A DNA stretch of 64,000 bases, from NCBI GenBank assembly GCA_036426205.1, contig CM071568.1, forward strand, positions 123,910,945 to 123,974,944, read 5' to 3'. This document shows, one piece after another, positions 22,931 to 33,058 of the stretch (positions are counted from its first letter, which is position 1; every line of letters starts with the position of its first letter). This DNA comes from Ascaphus truei. Lineage: Eukaryota; Chordata; Amphibia; Anura; Ascaphidae. The translations under genes and the position numbers were made by a program. Below the pieces are notes generated by a model. The model did not search any database. It worked only from the letters and a program-made list of their open reading frames with translations, and had not been told where the DNA came from.

Positions 22931-25508
22931 TCTTGTTACTGGTTTTGTCAGTATGTTTTTCGCAATTCGTGGGCTTTTTTTATTCCAAATAAATTGAATA
23001 ATGTGAGCCTGCAGCGTGAGGACCTCAGTCCTAACAAGAGGTATTGGGAGGGCTTGAAACAGATATAACAATTTAGGCAGCAGGTTCATTTTGACACTGT
23101 TGATCCGCCCAAACCATGATATGCCATAGCCCGCCCAAACCCTGAGATCTTCCTTCAGTTTCTTCATTATTCTGGGGAAATTTGCTTTGTATAGTGTGTT
23201 GTAGTCCTTTGTGATATATACCCCTAAATATTTGATAGCGGAGGGTTGCCATTTAAAATTGAATTTGAGCTCTATCAATTTTTCGACCGGCTTGGGTAGA
23301 TTGATGTTAAGCGCTTCCGACTTGGCCTGGTTAATTTTAAACCCCGACACCAAGCTGAAAGTTCCCAAGATCGCAAAGACGTTGGGCAAGGAGGTGAGGG
23401 GTTTTGACATTGTCAAGATTACATCGTCTGCGTATAACGCTACTTTATGATGCTGCTCCCCTAAATCTATCCCTGTTATATCTGGGCTTGCTCTGATATG
23501 AGCCGCTAACGGTACTATGCAGAGGGCAAATAGTAACGGTGAAAGTGGGCATCCTTGTCTTGTCACGCTACGGATGTTAAATACCTCCGAGGGGAACCCT
23601 TGCAGTGGGACCATTGTAAAGGGCTAGTATTGCATCTAGGAGGCGCCCCCCGAACCCAAATGCCCCCAGCATCTCCCTGAGGAAGGGCCAATCAATCCTA
23701 TCAAAGGCCTTTTCGGCATACAGACTCAACAACATAGACGGAATATTTTTCTTTTTTGCCAAATCAATCAAATCTACAATCCGCCTAGTATTGTCTGCCG
23801 CCTGCCTGCCCTCAATAAAGCCTACTTGATCCGGGTGAATCAGCCCCAGAAGGACAATGCCCACCCTGTTAGCTAACAATTTTGAGAAGATTTTAGTGTC
23901 TGAATTGATCAGGGATATTGGCCGGTAGCTCTTGACGTCTGCCGGGTCCTTACCGGGTTTGTGGATCACAGAGATAGACGCCTGGAGCATCTGCGCCGGG
24001 AGGGGCTCTCCTGCTAGAATACCATTAAATAGGGACAACAAGTGGGGAGCCAGAATCTTGACAAATTTTTTATAATATAAATTTGAAAATCTGTCTGGAC
24101 CAGGGGCTTTAGCGGGTTTAAGGGACTTCATTACCTCTGTTACTTCCTCAAGGGTGAAGTTCCCTGGAGTGCCTCTCTATCCTCCCTGCTCAAGATAGGT
24201 AGATTTGCCTCCTTTAGGAATTTGTTCAAAGTTGCTGCGGTCTTTTGTGTGTGGCTGACCTTATCTCCGTCGTATAATGTGGCGTAATAATTCTTATACA
24301 CCTCCACTATTTGTCGAGGATCAGAGGTAAGGTCCCCCCCCCCTGAGATTTGATGGATGCTATGCGAAAATTTGGAAGCTTGTTTCGGAGCTTATTGGCC
24401 AACAGGGTATCTGGCTTGTTGGCTTTCTCATAGAATCTGCGCTTTGACCATGCCAACTCCTTCTCGGCCTGAGAGGACAGGACCAGGTTAAGTTTAATTT
24501 TAGTGTCGCTCAGTTCTTTCCAAACCAATTTATCCTTGTGCATTTTGTGTTGAGCAGTGAGATGTGCCAATTTCTCCCGTAGCTCTTTTACTTTCGCCTC
24601 TTTTGCTCTTTTTCTTTTTCCTGCTATGGTCATCAACACCCCCCTCATGGTAGCCTTATGGGCCTCCCAGAGCGTGGACTGAGCCGTCACACTGCCTTTG
24701 TTGTCCTTAAAATATTCTTGGATTCGCTCACCAATCTCGTTTGCAGTTACGGGGCATTTAAGGAGGAGCTTGTTGAGCTTCCAGTTTGCTCTAGGTCTGT
24801 CTAAGGCATCTAATGTGCACCGCAGCTCTACCGGTGCATGGTCGGACCACGAGATTCCATGGATCTCTGTGTGCCCTACCACTGGAACCACTCTATTGGA
24901 TACCAGGAGGTAATCTATCCGACTGTAACGATTGTGGGGGTGGGAATAAAAGGTATATTCCCGTGCATTAGGATGTTGTTCCCGCCAGATATCAATTAGC
25001 TGACAGTCTTGCATACCCTTATGTATGGTTAGTACGTCCTGTTTGTGGGATGGGTTAGGTCTCGTACATCTGTCCAGGTCAGAGTCTAGTGTGCGGTTAA
25101 GATCGCCTTCGCGACAGTGTGTAGTTTATTAAAGAACTGTGTAAAGAATGTAGCGCTTGTCTCGCATGGGGCGTAGACTGACGCTAATGTCAGAGGTTGG
25201 CTTTGTATCATCCCCGTAAGGATGATATAACGACCTTCCGGGTCCGCATAGTGTTTATTTATATCTAACGCTAGTTTATTGTGTGCTAAGATAGCCACTC
25301 CTCTTTTCTTTGCCTTGGTAGAGGCCAGGTAAAAAGTTCTGTAATTTTCGTCTAAATATTTCGGGTGATTGGAGCGTGAAAAGTGGGTTTCTTGTAGAAA
25401 AAGTATATCGGCTTTCAGGCGGTTATACTCTTTAAATGCGATTCTACGCTTAACCGGGCTGTTAAACCCTTTAACATTGTGTGTAATCATTATTAGTTCA
25501 TTACTCAT

Positions 25509-27272
25509 CTTGTCTGCGGAAGAAGTGTGCTCCATTGGCAAGATCATCTGGGCCGTTCGTTGGTCCGCATACTCCATCTGCTTCTGGGTATCTGCAGGTC
25601 TCCATCTTCCTGTAGGTTGGTGCACTATGGGGGGGAGATACGAGAGGGATGGGGGGGAACATCCAGACAGACATAAACAGAACATATAAACAGTGGTCTC
25701 AGAGCCTCGGTACCAGTACCCTGGCTGTGAGACCAACGCCCTTGGGTACTCAGTGTAGGCGGTAAGGTAGTCCCTCCCCTCCCTGCCCCCCCCTCCCTCA
25801 CTGAAATCCCCTCCTAAGGGACTTTGCCGGCCATTGGGGTTGATGTCCTTTCCCGCTCCGGCTGTCGGTCCATGCAGGAACAAAAGCAGGCTCGAACCCT
25901 GCTGTCCGGCCTCCCTCCTATAAAATCTTCCAACAACAACTAGCAAACAATGCTTTCCTATGATCACTCCTTTGCCCTACGTACTCCTCACTAGAGTAAC
26001 CTTCCTCTCCCCTTGTAATACCTTAGCCTCGCACCCCTGCTTGGAGTAATCAAGCCCCTGTGTCTCTCTGTGGCGCATCCAGGCTTTGCTTGGCCTGGTC
26101 CTACGCACTCCTCCCCTGTCTTTGGCTGTTGGGACCACCGCTTATAGAGATGAACTGTATATAGTTAGTTGACTGTACCGGAATCAGGTGTATTTTGGTT
26201 ACCTGAGGCCTTTTGATCTCCTTCCTATTCTCCCTCCCTCCATCTACCTTCCCGCGAGTGTCTTGCCTTCTCCCCTCTGTCTTTCTCTTATTTAATCTCT
26301 TTCCCTTCCCTTATCTCTCTCCATCACTTCCATAAATCCTTCTCTTACGCTAACGTACTCTTACCTTCCAATATATCACATCCCCCTCCTTTCCCCTCAA
26401 CCTACCTATTCCTCTCTGCTTCTCTTCCCTACTCCTCCCCTCCCTGATCCCTCCTCCAACCCATCTACATACTGCTCCTCTCATCCTAATCACTTGCCCT
26501 GAACCACCTACTTAATCTACTTACCCCATCCTGTCTCGCCCTATTACCCTTCCCCCTCCTTCCTGCTCCCCCCCTTTTCCCCCCCCCCCCCTTTTCCCCC
26601 CCCCCCCCCTGTGCTACTCGTGCCTTTCTTATCCGCCTCACCGGCTCTCCGGTCTCTCACCCCTCTAGCCCCCCTTGGCTCCGCAATAACTCAAGTCCAC
26701 AACAGTATCCTTTAATGTTCTCCAGTGCAGTCAAACTACGCTCCGTTGTCTTCTCCCTTCGGCCTCCTGGCCTGCGTGCCGGTGTCCAGGGTCACAGCTG
26801 CTCCCTTCCGCTCGGTGGCCACTTCCTTGGTCGCAGGCGCCGTTGCTTCCGGCTCTCTGAAATGACGTCACCGCCAGGGGTTCCTCTGCTCCTCGCCACC
26901 TCCAAGATGGCCACTCCGATTCCCGCCCCTTCCGGTGACGCACTTCTCCGGCCGCCATCTTGGATTTGCCAACTCACCGAGGTAGACGCATCATCACGGC
27001 GTCCCGCTCACCTCGATCCTCCCGCCTTCCTGGTTCTGCGTTCCACGCCGTCTGAACTGTCTCCGCCATCTTGGGAGCCATGCCACCACCACGAGGTGAG
27101 TCCCATAGATTTTTTAAACAGACGCCCGACGTCCCGGGCATGCGACATCCACCGGCTCTGTTAGGTGGGGGCGCGATGTACATTAGTCCAAGGCAAAGGT
27201 GTAGTTTTCCTGCTTTTTCGAACACCGAACTAGCAACTTTATTATAATTCAAACTGTGGTGGAACATAGAGA
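25509..27272 (-). other. Long spacer between LINE ORF1 and ORF2
   Basis: 1.76 kb separate the two ORFs, more than usual for an L1. The + strand is very pyrimidine-rich, with C runs at 26570-26608. Frames here (for example 26715-27164) have no recognisable domain. An unrecognised insertion cannot be excluded. Confidence 0.5.
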
Positions 27273-28233
27273 TTAAACATTTCCTCCTCCTTGAGTGGCC
27301 CCTTCAGCAGCTGTGCTTCCGACTGTGGTCCAGGATGGTCCCGGGGCCGGTTCTTCTGTCTCGGAGCCAGTGGGGGTCAGCCGCAGCCCCAGCTTCTTCA
27401 GGAACGCCTCACCTTCTCCAAGGGCTTTCATTCTGATTGGGCGTCCATTTTTAATCACCATCAGCCCGAAGGGAAATAGCCAACGGTAGCGGATGGCCTT
27501 ATCCCTGAGGCATTTAGTTATGGGCCACAGCTCTCTTCTCCGGGCTAATGTAGTGGGGTCAATGTCCTGGAATACTGCTATTTTAGTGCCCTCAAATTCT
27601 CTCAGGGGTGCATTAATTGCGTGCTGCAGCACCGCTTCCCTGGTCTTATAGTGATGGAGCCGCGCTATAATGTCCCGCGGTTGTTCTGTTGGTTGTGGCT
27701 TTGACCAGAGCGCCCGATGGCATCTATCCATTCCCAGTTTATCTTGCGGGGAATCCGGGCACATATGGGTGAGCCACCGCGCCACGAACTCCTCACAGTC
27801 TCCCACAGTTTCTGGGACATTATTGCGTCGGTCGCGGTTTTCCGCGTCTTCTTGTCTGTCCTTTAATTCGTTAATTTGCGCCTGCAGGTCCGCTGTTTTT
27901 TTTTGTATTGCGCAGGCCAACCTTGGCGTTAGCATCCACCTTCACTTCGAGCTCCTGCGTTCTTGCCCCCAGGCTCCCTACCTCCTTTCCCAGGGCTCTA
28001 ATTTCAGCCTGCAACATGGATTTTAAGTCTGTATATAGTCTTTCAAAATCACAGCGTCTTACAGGTAGGAGACCCTGATCCTCCCCTGTATCCCCCTCCT
28101 CCTCTGATTCTGATTCTGATCCAGTGCAGGAGGTGGGTGCCATTGCTGCCGTGGCTCTGCTCGGTTTACCTCCGCCAAAATACTCTGGGAGCCCCTTTTT
28201 TGGGGGGGGGGGTTTAGCTATCTTCTTTGACAT
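27273..28233 (-). pseudogene. L1-type ORF1 (RNA-binding chaperone), frameshifted
   Basis: The N-terminal part (28233-27871) begins MSKKIAKPPPPKKG, is low in complexity and acidic (SESESEEEGD), then enters a coiled coil (FERLYTDLKSMLQAEI). The second frame (27935-27273) continues the coiled coil (LQAQINELKDRQEDAENRDRR) into an RRM-like core and C-terminal domain (DRCHRALW, PRDIIARLHHYKTREAVL), the L1 ORF1 pattern. The frames join at a T9 run (27896-27904 on +), so a homopolymer slip probably broke the gene. A few residues also seem missing after RDRRNN. Confidence 0.85.
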
Positions 28234-28435
28234 CCTGGATGTTTAGTTAGTATAAGGTGGTGTTTTTATTCAAGTATTGCCAGTTTTGTTGCTCGTTTTT
28301 TTAGAAAAACAGGGAGTGAGGCACAGGAGTGAGATCAAGTGTGGCACAGGAGGCACAGGAGTGAGGCACAGAGCTCTCAGTTCAAGCTTCCATGCTCCTT
28401 GCTTCCCAGCATGCACCTCCACAGATTTCCTTTTT

Positions 28436-29135
28436 AAAGATGTCTCATATCCTATTATAAATTGCTGTCTTGTGTAAATCTTTCTCGGTTTTCCTTTCCA
28501 GCTTTAGCTTCAAAGTCATAATGGGTGGTGAGAATTTCCACATATCAATTTACATACAGTAGCAATGAATGTCAAACTCAGTCCAAAGACAGACTTTCTT
28601 TTATTTCACATTGCCTTGCCTTTTTATGGTAGGCGAGGCACCTTCCGTAATGACGTCCGTGTACACCTTGCGCTTCCTCCCTCTGACAGGCGCCTCCGTG
28701 GTGCATTGCTTTCGGAAATTGCCCGGTGGCTTAATATACAGTTAATCCTCTCTGAGGAAGGCGATATATGACGGCATTAGGGAAATAGTCAATGTAAACT
28801 GTTGCGATCACTGCTACTACCTATGGCACGTACCCAACTGTAGATAATTAGCATGCTCCAATTTTCATTCCTATGGGTCAAACTGGCCAATAAGGAGACT
28901 ATTGGGGGACCTACATAGAAGGGTATGATGGCAGCACTACAACACTATAGTATTGTAGCTATCACAGGAACCAGACCTGACCTCTATAGCTGATCCATGC
29001 ACCTTGATAGGAGTTCAGCCTTTCTTGTCTGACCCAAGTATTAACCTGCATCCAATAGGGTTAATCTTGACCCTCCAATCGCAGTTACCCCACAAGCTCC
29101 AAGATTTATTGGATGTTCACAACATGAGTTCCCCT
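28436..29135. other. No gene recognised
   Basis: Unassigned sequence lies between the L1 target site and the antisense L2. Short frames show no family feature. Confidence 0.5.
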
Positions 29136-30884
29136 TCGTTATGTATGTATGTCTTTATTTATATAGCGCCATCAATGTACATAGCGCTTCACAGCCGTAA
29201 TATACGTGACAATCATATAAATAACAAATAATACAAATAACACATAAAGGGAAGAAGTGCTTCAGACATAAAAGTAACATTTAGGAAAAGGAGTCCCTGC
29301 AAATTACAATCTAATTTGTTGGTTGGAAGAACGTACAGATACAGTAGGAGGGTATTCTGGTAAGTGCGTCTGAAAGGGGCCAAGATTAATGTATGAGGTG
29401 TTAATTATCAGCCATTGAGCTACTCATATGCTTTGTTAAGCAGGTCTGTTTTGAGGTGGGTCTTAAATGTGGATAGAGAGAGTTCTAGTCGGATATTGAG
29501 GGCATTCCAAAGGTGTGGGGCAAGGAGAGGGCTTTAGATACAAAGGGGGTAGAGAGAAGACATCCTTGAGCAGAATGCAAGAGTCAGGGTGGTGTATAGC
29601 AAGAAATTAGGGCTGAGATGTTAGGAGCAGAATAGTGTAAAGCTTTAAAAGCGAGGAGGAGAATTGAGTGTGTGATACGGGATTTGATAGGAAGCCAGGA
29701 GAGGGATTTCAGCACGGGAGACGCTGAAACAGATTTCGGAAATAGTAGTCATTCTGGCAGCAGCGTTTAAGATAGATTGTAGGGGAGACAGGTGAGAGGC
29801 AGGAAGGTCGGACAGCAGGAGGTTACAGTAATCGAGACGGGAGAGAATGAGGGCCTGAGTCAGAGTTTTAGCAGTCGAGCAACAGAGGAAAGGACGTATC
29901 TTGGTAATATTGTGGAGGAAAAAACTACAGTTTTTTGCTACCTTTTGAATGTGATTAGAGAATGTGAAAGAGGAGTCGAGTGTGACCCCTAGGCAGCGTG
30001 TTTGGGCTACTGGAAGAATGATAGTACTTCCAACAGTAATGTTGAAGGAGGAAATAGTGCCAGGTTATGGAGGAAGTATGAGGAGCTCTGTTTTTGCCAT
30101 GTTACGTTTAAGTCAGCAGAGGGCCACCCAGGATGATATAGCAGAGAGACATTCAGAAACTTTAGTCTGTACAACAGGTGTAAGATCAGGGGTAGAAAAG
30201 TTAATTTGTGTATCATCAGCATAGAGGTGATATTTGAACCCAAGAGATGTGATTAGGTCACCTAGAGAGAGTGTGTAAAGAGGAAGGAGAAGGTGTACCA
30301 GGACAGAGTCCTGGGGTACCCCCACAGAGAGATTGATAGAAGTGGTGTTTGCAAAAGAGACACTGAAAGTACGATGGAAGAGGTAAGAGGAGATCAAGGA
30401 AAGAGCTTTGTTACGAATGCCAAGAGTATTGAGAATGTGAAGGAGAAGAGGGTGGTCCACAGAGTAATATGAGCAGAGTGTAATGACCTCTGTCTTTGGC
30501 AGCATGGAGATCATTAGTTATTTTAGTGAGGGCTGTTTCAGTGGAGTCAGCAGTACGGAAGCAAGATTGTAGAGGGTCTAGGAGAGAATAGGTGTTGAGA
30601 AAATGGAGCAAGCGAGAGAATATAAGACGTTCAAGGAGTTTAGAGGCAAAAGGCAGGAGGGAGACAGGTCGATAGTTAGAAAGACAGGTAGAGTCAGGCT
30701 TCCTGTTATTGAGTAATGGTATAACTGTTGCATGTTTGAAGGAGGATTTAAAAATGTGTGTGAGCGTAGGGATTATAGTAGGAGCAAGAGGTTTTAGGAG
30801 ATGGGAGGGAATGGGGTCAAGAGGGCAGGTGATAGAGGGAGAAAAGGAGATCAGCAACGACAAATGTTCATGTAAAAAAATCAC
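29136..30884 (-). mobile_element. Antisense, 5'-truncated L2-clade LINE
   Basis: The 3' end (GCGCTATGTACATTGATGGCG read on the - strand, about 29160-29190) and the reverse transcriptase region match the L2 at 12054-15735. Frames 30884-30411 and 30514-30113 show [18 protein letters not shown] and YADDTQINF. These frames are offset and the LDLS...FDTVD box is partly deleted, so the copy is dead. It supplies the uninterrupted sequence that reveals the solo LTR insertion at 14022. Confidence 0.9.
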
Positions 30885-31228
30885 CCTGAATTCAGATCAT
30901 GAGCATGGCAAATTAGCTGCTCTATGCTCTTAAGAGTTCGCACATGATTAAATATTTGTGTGACTCCCACAGCTGATATTGTATATAGGCGACGTCATCA
31001 GAAGTGGCAGTGTCTGATCACAGAGACAGCAGAGAGATAACTTTCCAGCCAGGCTTGTATTATCGACGGAGCCTACTGTGTTTACCCGCTGTGGTTATAT
31101 GCCCTACTGTGGTGGCTACATTATATCTATTGACAACACTAAGATATACTAGGGCATGCCTTACCTTGGTGGTTACATTATACCTATTGCGCAATACTAA
31201 GATATACTGAGTGAATAGAACATACTAT
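30885..31228. other. Flank of the Harbinger element
   Basis: No gene is seen. A motif with cattatacctattg/aagatatact occurs twice (31120-31150 and 31175-31210). Confidence 0.5.
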
Positions 31229-31719
31229 GGGCCTCATGCAGTAAGCGTCGATTATGTGAAATCGGCAATCTTACCGATTAGTCATGTTATTGGCGATTTT
31301 TCCTCTCCGTATGCAGTAAGTGCCGAATACATTCAAAATCAACCCGAAAACAAATCCGCCCACTCTCACGATGATTAGCCGATCACACACAGGTGTATCG
31401 GCGTGCGTGGCGGGGTGCTGTTAGGTTGCCCAATCACAAATCTTGCTGAATCAGGCGAAACAAGCATGTATTGGATAGCGCGCCATATTTAAAGGCAACG
31501 TGTACTGCTAATCATTCTCTGTGTTGTTGGGAGTGAGAGAGAGAGAGACGCACAGAGCTGGCTGATTGAAGATTTGCATATTGACTGAGAGACTTGTTGT
31601 GTATTGGGTGAGCTTTGTCCATTGTTGTTTTGTTTACATCTTTGTCTTGTTTTATATGTGGAAGTGTTTCGTGTGATTGGCTGTACATTTATTGTCTGTT
31701 TTTTGTGAGTGCTGGAAGT

Positions 31720-31956
31720 ATGCCCGCAAAGCGTGGGAAGAGTGATGCTGGTGGGAGTGGGAGTGCTACTCGTGCGAGTACGCGTCGGAGTGAACGTACT
31801 GTTCAGGGGAGTGATGTTGCTGGTGCACCGAGTGGTGTTGCTGGGAGTGTGAGTGCTGTTGCTGGGAGTGTGAGTGCTGTTGCTGGGAGTGGGAGTGCTG
31901 TTGCTGGGTATATATATATATTTATGAGAGATATATATTTATATATATATATATAG
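31720..31956 (+). CDS. Possible short repeat protein or 5' exon in the Harbinger element
   Basis: From ATG at 31720 the frame reads MPAKRGKSDAGGSGSATRAS, a basic, serine-rich start like a nuclear localisation region. It then has a 21-bp unit, about 3.5 copies, coding roughly GVAGSVSAVAG (31845-31912). It runs into TA-repeat sequence, so the last residues are unlikely to be real. A GTATAT at 31909 could serve as splice donor, and TTTTGCAG at 32043-32050 as acceptor. I cannot show that it joins the forkhead ORF. It may be a leader exon or only a chance frame. Confidence 0.35.
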   Translation: MPAKRGKSDAGGSGSATRASTRRSERTVQGSDVAGAPSGVAGSVSAVAGSVSAVAGSGSAVAGYIYIFMRDIYLYIYI

Positions 31957-32389
31957 ATACACACGTATTTAAACTCATGCAGACAGGGAGTTAACCAGAC
32001 TTTCAAATACACACAGAAATGTATGCGGGAAAAAAACATTTCATTTTGCAGGTGTGTGTATTTACTGATATGGCTGTCTAAGCACTATTTTCACACAGTG
32101 CTCTTTGTTATTTGTCAAGAAAACTCAATGTTACTGAATTAAAAGTGTAGGAATGTTTTCAGAAACGAGATAAAAAAAGGATACATGTTTGTCCCACATG
32201 CGGCTATCATAAACCACAAATGTTCAAGCAATTAAAACTACACATCCAATTGGCGTTTGAAATAAGGAGTTACAGTTTATACTTTTGTTGACCTTGAAAA
32301 GGAAACACAGCAATTTGTTAGCCATTGAGCAGTTTCATTTTGATGAGCAAAGAACAGATACCTGCACACATCTTTTGTGCTAATCTGCA

Positions 32390-33058
32390 ATGGCTGATGA
32401 ATTCGTTAAAAATATGAATCCGAATTTAGGGTATAAATACATGGTATCAGAAGCTATTTTGAGAACTTGCGGACACCAAGCGAGCACACGCCAAATCTAT
32501 GATTTGATTCGAGCAAAATATCCTTATTACCAAGACCGTGGGCATGCGCGCAATTTTAATTCCTCAATAAGATTCACTTTATCAACTAATGACTTTTTTG
32601 AACGTGTGCAGGATAAGGTAGAAGACAACTATGGTTTCTGGAAGATTGCCAAAGAAAAACATTTCACCGTGAAAGAGGGCACATATATTGTGGTTAAAGG
32701 CATATTTATTCCTAATGCCAATAGCAATGGATCCGCTACTACTGTTCCGTGTGAATCGATACCTGCTGCAATATCTGCACCCTCCATTCCTGAAACCCAC
32801 ATTGTACAACAACAAAACTACTATGATTATGTACCAAGCCTTTCAGCTGAAAATGCATTGGAATGGGTACCCGAAGAAATGAACCTACCTCCCGACCAAT
32901 TGTTTGAAGAAAGCAGTGGCGATTCCTATGAGCGCTTCATGGAGGAGATGTGTGTCATACTGGATTCAGCGGGTGGGTCAAGCGTGGATGAAAAAGCCTT
33001 GCATTTCTGGAGCGACCAGTTGCAGCCAGACGAAGAGTTAATTCTAGAAGAATGGTAA
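32390..33058 (+). CDS. Forkhead (winged-helix) domain protein inside Harbinger
   Basis: The intact frame codes 222 residues starting MADEFVKNMNPNLGYKYMVS. Residues 15-92 fit a forkhead domain: YKYMVSEAIL (helix 1), ASTRQIYDLIRAKYPYY (helix 2), FNSSIRFTLSTNDFFERV (recognition helix) and YGFWKI (strand and wing). In canonical Fox proteins the recognition helix has N-S-I-R-H; here the Asn and His that usually contact bases are Ser58 and Phe62, so specificity is probably altered. The rest is acidic and ends DEELILEEW, which may be an interaction or activation tail. It lies about 1.16 kb inside the left terminus and converges on the transposase. I infer a nuclear DNA-binding partner of the transposase that replaces the Myb-like protein of known elements. 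A captured host gene without a transposition role is possible. Confidence 0.85.
   Translation: MADEFVKNMNPNLGYKYMVSEAILRTCGHQASTRQIYDLIRAKYPYYQDRGHARNFNSSIRFTLSTNDFFERVQDKVEDNYGFWKIAKEKHFTVKEGTYIVVKGIFIPNANSNGSATTVPCESIPAAISAPSIPETHIVQQQNYYDYVPSLSAENALEWVPEEMNLPPDQLFEESSGDSYERFMEEMCVILDSAGGSSVDEKALHFWSDQLQPDEELILEEW

Larger units (their letters stand above)
16526..25508 (-). pseudogene. L1-type ORF2 (endonuclease-reverse transcriptase), broken
   Basis: The likely start is MSNELIMITHNVKGF at 25508. The endonuclease covers 25508-25086 (FLQETHF). The domain linker lies in 25014-24307 and the reverse transcriptase in 24131-22936 (RPISLINSDTKI, TRQGCPLSPLLF, YADDV). The C-terminal part is at 17701-16526 after the inserted chromovirus (LLxYYKAAQL, WSCPNVVPIW, a cysteine-containing tail). 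The frame changes at least three times: near 25050-25086, 24131-24307, and 23577-23614. The chromovirus cuts the protein at the KNILTKP/AYYKAAQL point. The product would have nicked target DNA and copied LINE RNA; this copy is dead. Confidence 0.9.
16137..28435 (-). mobile_element. Near-full-length L1-type LINE with nested chromovirus
   Basis: A 16-bp target duplication CACAGATTTCCTTTTT lies at 16137-16152 and 28420-28435. The element proper runs from 28419 (5' end) to 16153 on the - strand and finishes in a poly(A) tail seen as T residues to 16160. Without the 5.2-kb chromovirus (17728-22930 plus 5-bp duplication) it is about 7.06 kb. ORF1 is at 28233-27273 and ORF2 at 25508-16526. The clade is L1 or its sister Tx1, judged from the two-ORF plan and reverse transcriptase motifs; I cannot separate these two by eye. 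Confidence 0.9.

Noticed and set aside
26715..27164. 149-residue frame on the + strand
   Set aside because: It is antisense to the L1-type LINE spacer and has biased composition only.
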